Shown here: piece by piece, positions 42,842 to 54,313 of the stretch
Position numbering within the stretch: position 1 is the first letter of the stretch
How the letters are laid out: each line of letters starts with the position of its first letter
Assembly (NCBI RefSeq): GCF_964204645.1
Contig: NC_134032.1
Span: 6,507,175 to 6,567,174, forward strand
DNA length: 60,000 nucleotides
Direction of reading: 5' to 3'
Source: Tubulanus polymorphus
Lineage: Eukaryota; Nemertea; Palaeonemertea; Tubulaniformes; Tubulanidae
Position numbers and translations under genes: made by a program
Notes under the pieces: generated by a model
Told to the model about the DNA's origin: nothing
Databases searched by the model: none
Seen by the model: the letters and a program-made list of their open reading frames with translations, nothing else

Positions 42842-44172
42842 GTTGTCATTAGTTGTAAGACGAGTTTGTCGATGACGTCACATATAAATAATAACATAAC
42901 CACGTGCGTGTACTCCGTGTACCAGTTCGTGATCAGACGGTGGCCTAGCTAAGTCAGTTTTGGTGGTACGTACCTGAAAAAGTCTTATTAGGACCAGAAA
43001 GCACAGGCAGTTGAACAAAAACATTGTTTTTTAATCCATTTTTCCCTGTATTGCAAAAGACGGTGCGGGTGAGCTGAATCGAACTCTACTGTAATAAGGC
43101 TAATCAAGAAGAAAAATAAACAAGAGCCCCAAGGTGCACTATGGCCAGCCTGTCAGCTTTTCATAAAATGGCAAATGGTGCATTCTGTGGGTTTAATTTG
43201 TCCAAATACACTCCCAGCTCATAGACTATTCAATCCCAGTCTATTAATTTACACAATTCAATCGTGTTTTCATACTATAAGTAGCACAGACAGCGACTGG
43301 AGCTAGCAGGAACAAATACCTCAGATAAATCTTTACCCTTTGTCTTATTGATTTGAATGCAGGATAGAATTGATTTTCTGAAATTTGCTCAATAAAACAA
43401 AATTGAATTGGATCTGCTGATTTACCTTGTTCAATAAAGTAAAATTGAATTTGGATTTGATATTTTTTTCTGCAGAATAAAATTTGATTGAATTTGCAAT
43501 TTGAGCACATGAATAATTAGCATGTCAAGGTCGTCTATCCGATTTGAGAAAAAGCTTTTTTCCCGGACTTTTGCACAATTGTCAATGATATTTTCTGCAG
43601 TGGAAATAAAAATGTTCCTCCCAAAAACCATATCAACTAAAGATCCCACAGAAATGGATATCGAAATACAATTTTAGATCTTAAAATAAAACCCGGAAGT
43701 GAAACGGTAGACGATACCGCGGATTCACGTGAACACCTGCTGACCTCTGTGGCTAAGCCAATCATAGAGGAGTCTTTGCTTTTTGATTGGCTTTTTAAAA
43801 GATATTTTTGCGGTCAGATTTTCGCGAAAAAAAAGCTCATATAAATTACAACGAGGCCCTCTTTCAAAATTCAGCTTCATAGGGGATGGAGAATGGATAA
43901 TGCTCTAATGAATGATTTGTATGAATATATGCTCAGTTGCACAGTCAAATAGCCTTAGCTCTGGAAACCATGTCATCTTGAACAAAAAATCATCAAAAGA
44001 TGATTACGGAGGAAAAGAGTGCGGCAATTTGTTAATGATGATGCAATTCGGCGCACAGAATTGGTCAATAAAGTCTTTGTATTTGAATTTGTTACCCTCA
44101 TCGTGCACGGACGTGGTTATGTTATTATTTATGTATGACGTCATCGACAAAATCGGTTTGGAACTAATGACT
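42842..44172. mobile_element. Nested 1.33-kb element with about 65-bp TIRs
   Basis: The left end (about 42842-42908) and right end (about 44100-44172) are inverted copies: GTCATTAGTTG, then GTCGATGACGTCA and AAATAATAACATAACCACG. It splits the left arm of the MULE-like element, which explains why that arm is 1.3 kb longer than the right. The interior has no recognisable gene; nonautonomous. Exact ends and target duplication not resolved. Confidence 0.65.
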
Positions 44173-44666
44173 AATAGGGGTATTCCAACAAGAATTTCAG
44201 AGGTGGATCCAGCCCAAAACAAAATCAGTGGCACCAATCAATCAATTACAAAGAAAGAATAGTTTATCGAACATTTGATATTTGATTAATTCTAATAATG
44301 AAATCTCTACAGGAAATCATTGATCTGCATAGATTAGTTCTCCAATGATAAATTGAACACTAAATGGTGCATCTCTATAGGTCAGAAAGCCTCAAGATTA
44401 TTTGAGATCATTGCATAAAATTGAAATACACTATGGAACAAATTAAAGATAGGAGATTCAATCTTTTTGTCTCCTTGATCTTTTGACCTCAAAAGATCAA
44501 GAATACTTGCGACCATTGCATAGAATAGTGAAATAAAATAAATGGAACAAATTAAGGGATTCATTTCTACAGTTGCGAATTAGAGTTAACTCAGACGACT
44601 GTAGAACTGGGTTTTTGGCGGGGCGCACACGACTTTGAAAATCATTGATGTCATCAGACTCATGAC

Positions 44667-44708
44667 GCCATGACACCTCGGACCAACGTCTAGGAAATAG
44701 ATCTAACC
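44667..44708 (-). repeat. Extra internal copy of the MULE terminus
   Basis: 42 bp nearly identical to the outermost terminal repeat, in right-end orientation (GTCTAGGAAATAGATCTAACC). The match stops beyond about 45 bp. The flanks show no duplication with 42714, so it is not the true partner of the left end. Confidence 0.7.
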
Positions 44709-45845
44709 GTCACGGAAAATCTGGTCGCGTTTAATGAAGCTATCAGTAACCATCAACGTATAAACGTGTCTCATTTTATCACGCTTCACCGAGACCCCGT
44801 TTTCGGCAAAAGTAAAGAAAAGTTTTTATACTATGTCTACTACCATATTGATTTCCTACAAACGGGCCCTAGTAGGTTAGGCCACGGCGACCAACCATGA
44901 GTGCAACTACTACTAACTACAGTACTTAACGCTATACTGCGGCTTATGTTTAACTACCTAGATTAAGTAGCCGTAGTGCCTATTAGCCATTTTAGGCTCC
45001 CGGGCCCTGCAGGAAAATCTTTTGTTGGAAGTGGATATTTTGCAAATGCGGCATTATTATTTTTAGTAAACGCTATTTTGCCAATGGCTATATATAATAA
45101 GATAGAGTAATCAAATATAACAATAAAATCATTATATTGGGTTTCACATGTAATTTTTCTATTTCATTTTCAATTGAAAGTTGTGATCAAACTAAACTCG
45201 TGAGAACTTAATTGTGTGTTAGTCTCTTTGTCTCTCGTTAAAAAATCAATAGTTCAAACTTTGGTGGCATTAGTCTAATTTAAAGTTGGGAGTTAAGAAG
45301 AATTATACAGTTATTCTAATTGACACAACTATCAAAATTTTGAGATGCTCCCTAATCATGTTTCGTGGGTGTGATTTAAATGGAGATTAGAAAATGACTT
45401 TATTTGTATTTATTTTTAGACTGGAAAGAAATAATCAAGCCAGAAGAAAAAGTGCCAGTCATTGTGTGGAGATCATCAGTTAAAAATAACAGTAAATAAC
45501 AGAGTGCCCCTGTGATCCCATACGATGGCTGTCCTGTTGTTTATCTGGCTAGGTCGGTCCTAGTGTGCCACCTAGGCAAAGATATTGACACAAAGAATAA
45601 ACATAAGGAGAAGGCGGATAATAAAATGGTTAGTTCTATCCACATGCAACAGGAAGATACCACATTGTAATAAATGTTTGAAATACACACATGTGATATC
45701 TGTATACAACAAAGTAAACCACAGATCCACCCAATCTGTTTAGATTGATCATAGATGATATGTTTATCATTTTTGTTGTTCGGTTAATTGATATTGGCCT
45801 AGCCCAAACCATAAAAACCTACCTAAATAGTGCTCAATTTTTCAG
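44709..45845 (+). other. 5' region of the MULE-like element
   Basis: AT-rich, no clear promoter. A possible small exon near 45421-45500 (acceptor TTATTTTTAG, DWKEIIKPEEKVPVIVW) ends in a stop and could not be tied into the transposase frame. Confidence 0.35.
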
Positions 45846-48800
45846 AATGAAGACCATGCATTCGTAAAAAGGAGAACGTGGCTACAACCAACTAAAAACA
45901 GAATTGTCCGGCAACTATATACTCAGATTAAGTTTCCAGGTTACAAGGTACATTATTTGAATTAAGATTATGATACTCGAAGCTCAAATTTACAAGCAGC
46001 TTTTCCAGGGTTAAAGCCATTTGATTTAAGAGAATGTTTGAAAGAAACAAATTATAATACACTGTACCTCTATCTTAAGTTTAAGGTGCGATTTTCAGAT
46101 ATTTCAATTTATTTCTAGTTAGCTTTATAAATAGACCCCACTGATCAATCAAAATAAATATATCTTACAGCGTCCATATTGCATTGCATATTATTTATTA
46201 TAATCATAGTATGGATTATTTGGATATTATTGTATTAATATTCATTTTTGATGTTTTATTATTTCATTCCAGATCACGGGAAATACTGAATGGCACAGAA
46301 CTAAAGCCTCAAAATCGCTGAGAAGCAATCTAGTAAATGAGATGGATAATCTCGATGCTGTTGTTGAATACTTTACATCCTTCCCTGATAAAAGTGATCA
46401 CTCGACACACCCAGCTGATGGCAAAGTATATTTTGGAATTTCTTGTGACTCGGCAAACTTTCTTTTAAACTGTGGATCAATCACAGAATTATGGCTTGGA
46501 GTTTGAATTATATTAATTGATTTATGTCTTTGGGAGCGTTCATATATTATGTACCTGTATCGGGGGGGGGGGGAGGTTACTGAATTTTGGTACAAAGTGG
46601 TACATGGGAGGAGGGGGGTCAGCAAAAAAGGTAGTACTTTGATGGAGGGGTATTAATCAATCTTGGTACGTACTTTATGCACCAAACTCAAATGAAAATA
46701 GCTGATACAGGTGTTTTATCGGCTTTTAGTACCGGGTATATAAAATCAATAAACAACAATAAGCCTTTTTACAGTTTCCAGGCGCCATTTTTTTGGGTAC
46801 CCGCCGGGTCCGCATTGTTGAAATTTTTGTCCCTATTTTTCTCCGGTTTAGTTTTTTTATTTCGTTCATATCTCTGGATTTGATTAAGATAGAAACAAAG
46901 TAAAAATATTGATGAACTCGGCTGATAATAAACTTTTTTATGATATCACTCATTTATAAAGTTAATGCAACAATGTACGCTGGTGAAGTTATAAACATTG
47001 ATATCGTCTTCCCGATAATTCAACTTGAATTAATGCTCATCTCATTCAAAAGTTCGTAATTCTTACAAATATTAATCTACATTCTTGAAATTTTCAGGAC
47101 CAATAGCCATCTATATGTGGTCTTATATACCTTTTACCGTTTTCAATTATCTTTATTAGTTTTTAAGTAATTGCGAGTCAAACTTCCAAAACACGTTTTC
47201 TAGATTAGCATGTGTGCATATTTATATCAAGAAATTTGCCAATTTAACCGGTCCTACATTGTTAAAATCAAAATTTTCAGTAACTATGGAAACAAGGGCA
47301 CCTAGTTATTTGAAAAAAATGATAAATAGAGATATATTTCTAGTAACACAGGGACAGACTACGGGTTTGGAGGGTCGGTAGTCCGGACCCCTGCAACTTC
47401 CCATTAAGATTACCATCTTTGTCAAGACAGTGATCGCATAAAACTTACAAATCTAACACTCATCCTCTTGCAAATTAAATTGTTTTGGATGTATTTGTTT
47501 CAACACCGAGGGGCACCCTACTCACAGCCTTAAACCACGGAAAATGTCCTTATTTTTGGACCCCTCTCCCAATCATCAAAGATAGTCAAAAAAGTCGAAA
47601 TAAGTCTTAGTGTCAGGCATTTAAGTTTCATTGATCTCCCGTCTATATTATATCGTTTCACAGTATATTGCATCAATGAAATATTGCCGTTGGCAGGTGA
47701 TTCTGGAGCCAGTTAATCAAAAGTTAACCATCAGAAATACCATGGTGTAATGGCGAGCACTCGGTCTTCAGTTAAATACCGGTACCCGATTTACATTTTT
47801 GAATTTTCAGCAGCAGCTCCACACAAATGGAGGCAGCCATGGCTGTGTCAAACTTGACGCTTGCAAACCGTTGGATCGGCTTTACTTTTTTGAGAATGTT
47901 CGATGTTCGATCTTTATTACTGATCGTGACAAGAGCTGGAAGGTGTTTCAAATTGAATTTGAATATATTTGGCTTAGTCGATTGTGTTGGAAAGATTGGA
48001 ACTTTGGAATATATTAGTAAGGAACATAACTTTCGTTTACTTTCTGTCAAAATTGATCTCGTGTGTTTGATAGTTGTTTTGAGATTTGGCACGAATTCTA
48101 AGTCAGTTTTGATCACACAAGGTCTGTATTAGCCCACTTCACGTAAGTAGCCATGCAAATTTGCGACGGCAATGCGACGCAGCATTGAGACTGTGGTCCT
48201 CATACATGTGCCACATAATGTCTGACTTTCACATTTGCAATCGTATACCCGTACGTGCAGTTTTGAAATCGAATGAAACACGTTGGACAAAATGATCTGT
48301 TGTGAACCTAGGTAGCTGGTTAAAGCAACACCTGGGTTATTTTGTTTATTTTGACAAATCCTAGAGAATATATATCTTTAATAACCACTTTTCAAAAACC
48401 TAGGTGCCCTTATTTCCATGGTTACTTAATAAATTGATTTTCAACAAAGTAGGGACCGGTGAAATTGTGAAATTTCCTGATATAAAGATGCACCCAGGGG
48501 ACCCGGGAAAACGTGTTTTGGAAGTTTGACTCGCAATTACTTAAAAACTAATAAAGATAATTGAAAACGGTAAAAGGTATATAAGACCACATATAGATGG
48601 CTATTGGTCCTGAAAATTTCAAAAATGTAGATTAATATTTGTAAGAATTACGAACTTTTGAATGAGATGAGCAATAATTCAAGTTGAATTATCGGGAAGA
48701 CGATATCAATGTTTATAACTGCACCAGCGCACATTGTTGCATTAACTTTATAAATGAGTGATATCATAAAAAAGTTTATTATCAGCCGAGTTCATCGATA

Positions 48801-50580
48801 TTTTTACTTTGTAAATCTTTGTCTATCTTAATCAAATCCAGAGATATGAACGAAATAAAAAAATTAAACCGGAGAAAAATAGGGACAAAAAATTCAACAA
48901 TGTGGACCCGGCGGGTACCCAAAAAAATGGCGCCTGGAAACTGTAAAAAGGCTTATACTTGCTCAATTCTTTTGTTGTGTCATTTATTTCATATCGGACT
49001 TTTGTTCTATGTGTGCTTGGTATAATTGGGGGGGGGGGGGGGGTCATTGGTGCTATGGTACGTACCTAAGAGGGGGTGAATTTAGTACTAAGGTGGTACA
49101 AGGGGGAGGGGGGTCAGAAAAACGGAACCTGATGGGTCATAGGTTTATAAAATGGTAATTTTCTGTTGATTTTCTATTCATGTAGGTTGATTAGTTAAGG
49201 GAGCCTGTAGACCCTGGTGTGGTGAAGAAAATTGGGGAATTAACTGCAATAATTTTCAGATATGTTCCAGAAATGAGGCGCCATCTTAACAAGTTTGTGA
49301 AAGATGAATTCTTGGTCACTGATGAAGAAAAGAACAGGAGACGTAACTATCCTACTACAAGAGACATCAGCAATAAATGTCTTTGTTCAAATCTGGAACA
49401 CGTACGAGCTCGGTGAGTATTATTCTAATTATGGATTGACAGATTGACACCATTTCAAATAATGGTGTTGTGGTATATTGGATCTTTCTTGAATGTATTG
49501 ATAGGATGATCAAGAAAAATTGATGAGTTTTATTGACGAAATGAGAAATGATGGAGACAGAGTATTCTTTCAGCTTGCTGCACAAAATGATGATGGGTTT
49601 CGGGATGAACTTCTGCTCTGTTACCAGACAACATGGCAACAATATTTGTTGGCTTAATATGGAAATGACATTTGTCTACTTGATGCAACATGGAACGAGC
49701 AGTGGAAACCAAAGGAATTCCTTACCGAATTTTGTCTTGCAGAAATTAAGGCTTTGGAAGCATCATTTTATGGTAAATTTTGATTGAATTACCGTTTAAT
49801 CACTCAACCAACTGCAGGTAACCACATTTTCCAACATGTATCTTTCTTTCATAAGGTGTCCACGTTAAACTGTGTACGTTTCATATGGAAAAGGCCTGGA
49901 ATGAGTGGCTTTCCAAAAAAGACCATGATGTACTAGGTTAGTAATTCACTTAAACGTTCACCTTTATGATCAAAATATGGATCATAATAACTATAGTGTA
50001 CTTTTTCGTGAGAATATGCACATTATAATTACCAGCATTAAATAATACGTTTTTTAATTATTCAGAATACAGGGACGATATAAAGAAGCTCCTTCAGAAT
50101 GTTGCAGATGCGGTCACAGAAACTCAATTCAATGCTGCGTATAATGCTCTATGTGCAACTTCTATATGGATGTCAAATCCAAAGCTTCGACAGTGGTTTA
50201 ATGGAGCATGGATTATTGTAAAGGAGGTAAGCCTGAATGTTTTACATTGCCCTGTAGAGGGAATGTTGCTATAGCCTGGTTACAACACTGCCTCCTTTAT
50301 TGAAATGGTGCAGACGCTATCCACAAAGTTACCTTATCCTTGAATGAAGGCGAAATTGTTTTGGCAATCATAATTGTTAGTTATTATTATCATATATATT
50401 GTACAATAGTAACATTTTTTCAGTGATATGTAGCTGCTTTTCAAAATGAGACCCTCAAGCACACCACACCTACCTTGTTGGATACAAGAAGTGTTCACTG
50501 ACAGATTTGATGACTGTAATTGCCAGATGCATAAAAAAGTATGTTTATCATGTAGACTCCACCTATAGCGGTTCCTGTCT
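45846..50580 (+). pseudogene. MULE/CaRF-like transposase, multi-exon, decayed
   Basis: Exons: 45846-45947 (FVKRRTWLQPTKNRIV, KFPGYK), 46273-46425 (VVEYFTSFPDKSDHSTHPADG), about 49193-49412 (YVPEMRRHLNKFVKDEF, RRRNYPTTRDISN), 49505-49772, 49856-49936 (GVHVKLCTFHMEKAWNEW), 50066-50226 (LRQWFNGAWIIVKE), remnants to 50580 (VGYKKCSLTDLMTVIARC). Phases agree from 49505 to 50226. The catalytic region shows YGNDICLLDATWN (first Asp), CTFH and AWNEW in the usual order for MULE transposases and CaRF-type proteins. TAA at 49655-49657 stops it, about 60 residues after DATW are deleted, and 50411-50580 is frameshifted. Function of an intact copy: cut-and-paste transposition. The intron after 46425 holds a foldback element. 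Confidence 0.65.
46762..48953. mobile_element. 2.19-kb foldback transposon with 0.58-kb arms, TA target
   Basis: Arms 46762-47345 and 48363-48953 are close inverted copies starting AGCCTTTTTACAGTTTCCAGG; both ends are flanked by TA (46760-46761 and 48954-48955). The spacer (about 1 kb) has no recognisable transposase. TA target suggests the mariner/Tc1 superfamily, nonautonomous. It lies in an intron of the MULE transposase. A short direct repeat (GGTACA..GGGAG.GGGGGTCAG, about 46600 and 49100) with G tracts flanks it further out. Confidence 0.8.
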
Positions 50581-50701
50581 ATTCGGTTAAATCCATTCAA
50601 ACCAGTAGAATAATAGAATGATTTGTGTGAGTCGATACAAAAAAAAGAACCAAAAATCTATACCGGTATTTGTCATCTTTAAACATATCAATGCTGCTCA
50701 G

Positions 50702-51209
50702 ATTTTATCAAGAGGCAATACCCATTCATTGAAGGATTTATTGACACATTACTCCTTAGTAGCAATTGTTCTATAAATTCACCAGTGTCCGGTGATGCTC
50801 TGCAAATTCACAATGTAGGCCATCATTGGTTGGCATCAAGTAATATAGGAGGGACAGTTACAATATATGATTCAATGTTTTTGGGCAGGCCTAATAGATT
50901 CCTTCATGCACAGCTGTCAGCAGTCATGCAACTGGAGAAGGTTTGATTAATGTAAATCTGGTGTTACCACAGGCACAGGTTGGAGCAAATGACTGTGCAA
51001 TAGCTAACATTGTGTCACTGGCATGTGGAGAGGATGTAGGTATGATTACTTATTATCAAAGTAAAATGCGTCAACAATTACACCGGTGCTTAGAATATGG
51101 AAGATTTGAGATGTTTCCTCATCGAAAATTAATGTCTCCGAAACAAGTTAGTTGCAATAAAGCAATCATGAGTAAATACTGCACATGTCATTGGTATAAA
51201 CTAGAATGA
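50702..51209 (+). pseudogene. Ulp1/SENP-like C48 cysteine protease
   Basis: After acceptor ATGCTGCTCAG: KRQYPFIEGFIDTLLLSSN, VGHHWLASSNIGGTVTIYDS, then a one-base slip near 50941 and LVLPQAQVGANDCAIANIVS, ACGEDVGMITYYQSKMRQQL, GRFEMFPHRK, stop at 51207-51209. The catalytic H (HHWLASS), D (YDS), and Q-x5-C (QVGANDC) are all present; C is followed by Ala rather than the usual Gly. This is the compact transposon-associated type of Ulp1-like protease, which would cut SUMO or ubiquitin-like conjugates. It follows the transposase on the same strand inside the same TIRs, so it probably belongs to the transposon. Only the C-terminal catalytic domain is seen. Confidence 0.65.
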
Positions 51210-51329
51210 GGCAAAGCCTCGAATGCCCCCGGCCTGAAATTTACAGGCAGATGTGAATTTCCAGCTATCTTGTAAAATTGCCTGTTTCTATATTTCATTT
51301 AACATCTTTGATGCAAATGATAAAGGTAC

Positions 51330-51935
51330 AATCGGTCAACAACTACGGCCTCTAGACTGTTAACGTCGTTTTTTATGTCGGCCCCTTGTGGCTAAAATTT
51401 AAATCGAATCGACACAATTCTATATAGGGTTCTACCCAAAGTGATACCCTAGTTGTGTACCAAGTTTGAAAACAATCGGTCAACAACTATGGCCTCTAGA
51501 CTGTTAACGTGGTTTTTCATGTCGGCCCCCTGGTGGCTTAAATTTAAATCGAATCGACCCAATTCTAAATAGGGTTCTACCCAAAGTGATACCATAGTTG
51601 TGTAATAAGTTTTAAAACAATCGGTCAACAATTACGGCCTCTAGACTGTTAACGTCATTTTTCATGTCAGCCTCCTGGTGGCTAAAATTTAAATCAAAAC
51701 GACCCAATTCTAAATAGGGTTCTGGCCCAAGTGATATCCTACTTGTGTACCAAGTTTTAAAACAATCGGTCAACAATTGCGGCCTCTAGGCTGTTAACGT
51801 CGTTTTTCATGTCCGCCCCCTGGTGGCCATAATTTAAATAGAATCGACCCAATTTTAAATAGGGTTCTGGCCCAAGTGATATCCTACTTGTGTACCAAGT
51901 TTTAAAACAATCGGTCAACAATTGCGGCCTAACTG
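51330..51935. repeat. 145-bp tandem satellite, about 4 copies
   Basis: Units begin AATCGGTCAACAAYTRCGGC at 51330, 51474, 51619, 51764 and (partial) 51909; periods 144, 145, 145, 145. Each holds TTTAAATCGAATCGACCCAA and AATAGGGTTCT. It follows the protease by about 120 bp; a hairpin GAGGCAAAGCCTC (51209-51221) and CCCCCGG motif precede it. This layout recalls Helitron-like nonautonomous elements carrying tandem cores in molluscs, but no Helitron ends were confirmed. Confidence 0.85.
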
Positions 51936-52403
51936 CTACAGATGTAGCTAAGATGACCAAAGATAAATCTTATCTCTGTGCCTGATGTAAAAAGTGAATG
52001 TGAAGAGATTATAATTTAATGCATATATGTTTGGTCTAAATCAACATGTATGTTTCATAACTTTTCCAGTTAAGGATGTCAAAAACTCCTGGTAAGTTGA
52101 CTAAAACTTGTGTAAATCTATATATGCTTATGCAGTAGAATTCACTCAATTTGGATTACTAGGGACTTTCCAGATTTCTTCGAATTTAAGTAAAATCAGA
52201 ATTTTGAATGATTGTTTCCCATGGTTAATGGTTAAATGGACCAATTATTTCATCTGAATTAAGTGAAATTCTATGTCTTCAATTGCTTATTCGTGTCACC
52301 ATCTTTCTCATTTCTTCATTCAATGTATAGCTTCGACCATACACAGCAATGTTTGTTTAACCAAAAGATTTACCGGTCCACTAATATGCTAAAGAACAAA
52401 ATA
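51936..52403. other. AT-rich interior of the MULE-like element
   Basis: No coding motif seen. Confidence 0.45.
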
Positions 52404-52576
52404 CAGCCAACCCCCATATACTGCCCTCCCATTTACCCCCGCTAACCGGCAGGTTTGCTCAATGTACATCTCTACACAAATATAAATTAAAACACCCCGA
52501 TATAGCGCCGTACTCTCTATACCACCAAAATGGTTCTGCACTGATGTGGGCGGTATATCAGGGGGCGGGGTGACTG
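52404..52576. mobile_element. 173-bp pogo/Tigger-type MITE
   Basis: Flanked by TA. Left CAGCCAACCCCCATATACTG, right reverse complement CAGTCACCCCGCCCCCTGAT; both contain ATATAC.GCC. The CAGTCA.CCC ends and TA target fit pogo-type mariners. Confidence 0.6.
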
Positions 52577-53561
52577 TATCTTTTTGGTGAAATGAATTGT
52601 ATTTATAGAACTATACATTTTACCTGTAATTTTATACTATCTAAGAAAATAACTTGAAATATTTTTATTGTTAATATATGGTCGGCATATTTGCACTTGT
52701 ACATGGTATCACACTTTGTCTTCACTTTGATAATAATAGCATTTTGACAGAAGAATATGCATTTACATGTACATAATCAAATTTTTACTGGCATGTTTTA
52801 GGTCCAAAATTGGCTCAAGGATTTCTGGTCTAAAATCTGATGATGCATATTCTCCGGTGCAAAGTGCATTCAACAAATAGCACAAAATATATGATTTGTT
52901 ATTTCACTATTTTATGCAGTGGTCAAGTATTCTACAGTGTTGTCAGAGTTAACTCATTGAAAATTAACACATTTTAGAGTTAACTCTAATTGACAATTGT
53001 AGAAATGAATCCCTTAATTTGTTCCATTTATTTCATTTCACTATTCTATGCAATGGTCTCAAGTATTCTTGATCTTTTGTGATGCACCAATCTCCTGTCT
53101 TTACTTTGTTCCATGTATTTCACTATTTTACGCAATGATCTCAAGTATTCTTGATCCTTTTTGACCTATAGAGATGCACCGTGTTCAATTTAATATTTGA
53201 GAACTAATCTATGCAGAATGATTTCCTTAGATAGAGAATTGATTATTAAAATAAATCAAATATCAAATTTTCAATAAATTATTTTTTCTTTGTAAGTGAT
53301 TGATTGGCGCCACTGTTTTTGTTTTGGGTTCTTCAAAATAAGCCCCTGGATCCACCTCTGAAATGTTTGTTGGAATTACCCCCTCCCCTTTACCCCTCCC
53401 CCAAGTGGTAGCCCAAGAGCGGTAGGAGCTTGCCGACCGGGGCTGTGTGGAGGATGCTAACAGATTATTGGACAAGCAATAAAGTGGCAAAACAAAGGAA
53501 AACAAAACATTGACAAATTGCAATCAATTGACGCTTTGCTCAACGGAAACACGTTCTCTCG

Positions 53562-53679
53562 GTTGACAGGGACTCGAACCCGATCGCCCTGCTTGGATAC
53601 GTCATTGATAACGTATTCGTATGGTGATGTCAAGTCCGCCATGACACCTCAGACCCATGTCTAGGAAATAGATCTAACC
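53562..53679 (-). repeat. Right terminal inverted repeat of the MULE-like element
   Basis: Reverse complement of the left repeat with 9 differences in 118; the B box (GGTTCGAGTCC) is intact on the minus strand. Followed by TAAGCGTGT, the presumed target duplication. Confidence 0.8.
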
Positions 53680-53688
53680 TAAGCGTGT

Positions 53689-54188
53689 TCAACTTTGATG
53701 ATATACACAGTAACGGGTTTTCCCCATGACTCACTAGCCCATGGCAGAACTATTAATACTATGTTCTGCAGTTCTTGATGATGACACAACAGTTATCTGT
53801 AGTAATGCGCGGTCAACACAAAACTACGCTATTATTGTTCCCGATGATAAAAATATCTGATACCAAAGGAAATACGTAAAAGTAACCCGACAAATCTGAT
53901 TTTCTTCCATACGGCAAAAAATAGATGACAATTGGAACTTCATACGTATTTGATTTTGCGCATTGAACCGGTACATTTAAACATACATACCCTCTAAGCG
54001 GTGTGATCAGTACGCAAACTGAGGAGCATTTATTGATTACTGGAAAAGCGATAAAGAGATTCAACTTGTGGAACTGAACAGTTGATGGTGCGAATAATAC
54101 TAGTCGCTCCCAACACTAAGGCACTTGCGATCTGGTAAGGCTCTTTTCGAGCCTAAATAATACTCTGATCTTTTAAACGTGAACTTAC
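53689..54188. other. Intron sequence of the Crypton-domain gene
   Basis: No repeat or coding motif seen. Confidence 0.45.
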
Positions 54189-54313
54189 AGAATTAGATTC
54201 CTTTGGAAATTTCTTCGGCTTTTTCTGCGTCGGTCCTGTCTGTTCAGTATAGGAATGTTGTTCACCGGTAGATGACCACTGGAGTGGTGATGTCATCAAT
54301 TCATGGGTACCAC
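54189..54313 (-). CDS. Middle exon of the Crypton-domain gene
   Basis: 125 bp between a clean acceptor (CCCAAATCCAG before 54313) and donor GTAAGT (after 54189). It encodes 41 residues plus a split Gly: GTHELMTSPLQW, then QKKPKKFPKES, a likely nuclear localisation signal. It enters two bases into a codon, matching the end of 57700, and leaves in phase 0, matching 40837. The next intron, about 13.4 kb, contains the MULE-like transposon. Confidence 0.55.

Larger units (their letters stand above)
42723..53679 (+). mobile_element. 10,957-bp MULE-like DNA transposon with transposase and Ulp1-type protease
   Basis: The 118-bp terminal inverted repeats (42723-42840 and 53562-53679) match at 109 positions; 7 of 9 differences are transitions. 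Flanks TAAACATGT (42714-42722) and TAAGCGTGT (53680-53688) match 7/9, both differences A/G, the 9-bp duplication expected of Mutator-like elements. Further inside, 44174-44612 and 52962-53400 are inverted copies, so the original terminal repeats were about 0.7 kb. Plus-strand coding holds a MULE/CaRF-like transposase (45846-50580) and a C48-like protease (50702-51209). Nested inside are a 1.3-kb element, a 2.2-kb foldback, a 145-bp satellite and a pogo-type MITE. The transposase is broken, so the copy is dead. It sits in an intron of the minus-strand Crypton-domain gene. Confidence 0.7.

Noticed and set aside
42723-44708. A 2-kb nonautonomous element bounded by the left TIR and the internal end copy
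   Set aside because: Flanks TAAACATGT and GTCACGGAA do not match, whereas the left flank matches the far right flank at 53680 in 7/9 positions; only 42-45 bp of terminal sequence is shared.
47772-48132. Overlapping ORFs in the spacer of the 2.2-kb foldback
   Set aside because: No transposase motif and both strands open in the same place; composition effect.
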